NCBI GenBank assembly: GCA_027005635.1
Contig: JALTLI010000140.1
Span: 1-13,167, forward strand
Length of the DNA: 13,167 bases
Direction of reading: 5' to 3'
DNA from: Alphaproteobacteria bacterium
GTDB taxonomy: Bacteria > Pseudomonadota > Alphaproteobacteria > UBA2136 > JALTLI01
A program made the position numbers and the translations under genes. This document shows positions 12,570 to 13,167 of this stretch, one piece after another (positions within the stretch are counted from its first letter, which is position 1; every line of letters begins with the position of its first letter). The notes beneath the pieces were generated by a model, which saw nothing but the letters and a program-made list of their open reading frames with translations, was not told where the DNA came from and made no database searches.

Positions 12570-12658
12570 TCACTGTTTAACATGATGTGTAGCTGTATTA
12601 TTTAGTACAGTTGCATTTTCATGTATTAATAAAATATAAAAAATACTGGAGAATATAA

Positions 12659-13167
12659 ATGTCATCCGCACTAGGTAATAGAAATGAAATTGCAGGTATG
12701 CTTGCAGGATCAAAAGACTTAAGAAAACGCATTTTATTTGTGCTAATGGCACTTGTTGTTTACCGTTTAGGTACGCATATCCCTTTACCAGGTATTGATG
12801 CTGTAGCTTTAGCTAGTTATCAAGATAGATTACAACAAGGTATTTTGGGAATGTTAAATATGTTCTCTGGTGGTGCTTTTTCTCGTATGACAATTTTTGC
12901 CTTGAACATTATGCCGTATATTACTGCATCTATTATTATTCAATTGCTTAGTTCAACTTATACTTCTTTAAAAGATTTGAAAAAAGAAGGTGAAGCAGGG
13001 CGCAGAAAAATTAACCAATATACTCGTTATTTAACTGTTGTTTTGGCTTTTTCTCAAGGTTTTGGCTTGGCAACAAGTATGGAAGGTGCAACTGTTACAG
13101 TTGGCGGAGAAACATTACAAGTAGTTATTGATGCTGGCTTAATGTTTCGTTTACAAAGTGCTTTAAC
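12659..13167 (+). CDS. secY: Protein translocase subunit SecY, 3'-truncated by window edge
   Basis: SecY is the channel of the Sec translocon in the inner membrane; with SecE and SecG it takes SecA- or ribosome-delivered substrates. ATG 12659 has GGAG (12648-12651) at 7-nt spacing. About 170 N-terminal residues are visible and the frame is open to the edge. The first membrane segment is near residues 24-42 (RILFVLMALVVYRLGTHIPLPG), the plug region near 61-75 (GILGMLNMFSGGAFS), the second segment near 76-98 (MTIFALNIMPYITASIIIQLL), and the cytoplasmic loop LKKEGEAGRRKINQYTRY precedes the third. It lies 89 nt after rplO, as in other spc operons. Confidence 0.97.
   Translation, partial: MSSALGNRNEIAGMLAGSKDLRKRILFVLMALVVYRLGTHIPLPGIDAVALASYQDRLQQGILGMLNMFSGGAFSRMTIFALNIMPYITASIIIQLLSSTYTSLKDLKKEGEAGRRKINQYTRYLTVVLAFSQGFGLATSMEGATVTVGGETLQVVIDAGLMFRLQSAL

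Noticed and set aside
12591..12612. AGCTGTA/TACAGTT hairpin after rplO as a terminator
   Set aside because: The stem is weak, the loop is 8 nt and no continuous T-run follows (TGCATTTTC only). It would not be expected to stop transcription.
12611..12640. TTGCAT with TATAAA at 18-nt spacing ahead of secY as a separate promoter
   Set aside because: The start would fall at the secY Shine-Dalgarno sequence, the -35 is poor, and such matches are frequent in AT-rich DNA. Co-transcription with rplO is simpler.

Overview
The window is a ribosomal-protein and translation locus from an AT-rich alphaproteobacterium. All genes are on the + strand and read with the standard code. It opens inside fusA (elongation factor G, 5' end missing). 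It then runs through the whole S10-spc supercluster in classical order: rpsJ-rplC-rplD-rplW-rplB-rpsS-rplV-rpsC-rplP-rpmC-rpsQ-rplN-rplX-rplE-rpsN-rpsH-rplF-rplR-rpsE-rpmD-rplO, and ends inside secY (3' end missing). A proteobacterial, probably alphaproteobacterial, origin is suggested by the gene order, the zinc-free 101-residue S14, the presence of L30 and the sequences of S3, L3, L30 and SecY. Low GC and repeat-bearing spacers recall host-associated lineages such as Rickettsiales or Holosporales, but I cannot fix the family.

Layout. 1-1588: fusA, closed by a 12-bp hairpin terminator. 1641-2523: a gap of about 900 bp without a conserved gene. It holds an imperfect repeat (family A), a chain of small palindromes including a GC-rich island flanked by inverted repeats, a second repeat (family B), a promoter with a consensus -35, and a leader of about 370 nt with a possible 19-codon leader ORF and a terminator-like hairpin. 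2524-11483: twenty tightly packed ribosomal-protein genes, spaced from a 1-nt overlap to 32 nt. 11503-11534: a strong intrinsic terminator after rpmD. 11535-12047: a second gap with another A repeat, a GC-rich cruciform, another B repeat, a good promoter with a dyad in its spacer, and a heavily folded leader. 12048-13167: rplO and the start of secY.

The genes supply both ribosomal subunits (S10, S19, S3, S17, S14, S8, S5; L3, L4, L23, L2, L22, L16, L29, L14, L24, L5, L6, L18, L30, L15), the translocation factor EF-G, and the SecY channel that accepts nascent membrane proteins.

The coding part is ordinary. The two large spacers are the unusual part. Each has the same layout (terminator, repeat A, GC-rich palindromes, repeat B, promoter, structured leader). 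The second one splits the usually continuous spc operon, so that rplO-secY appears to be a separate transcription unit. tuf, often found between fusA and rpsJ, is absent. L4 and S5 carry low-complexity Lys/Ala/Pro tails built from short repeats.
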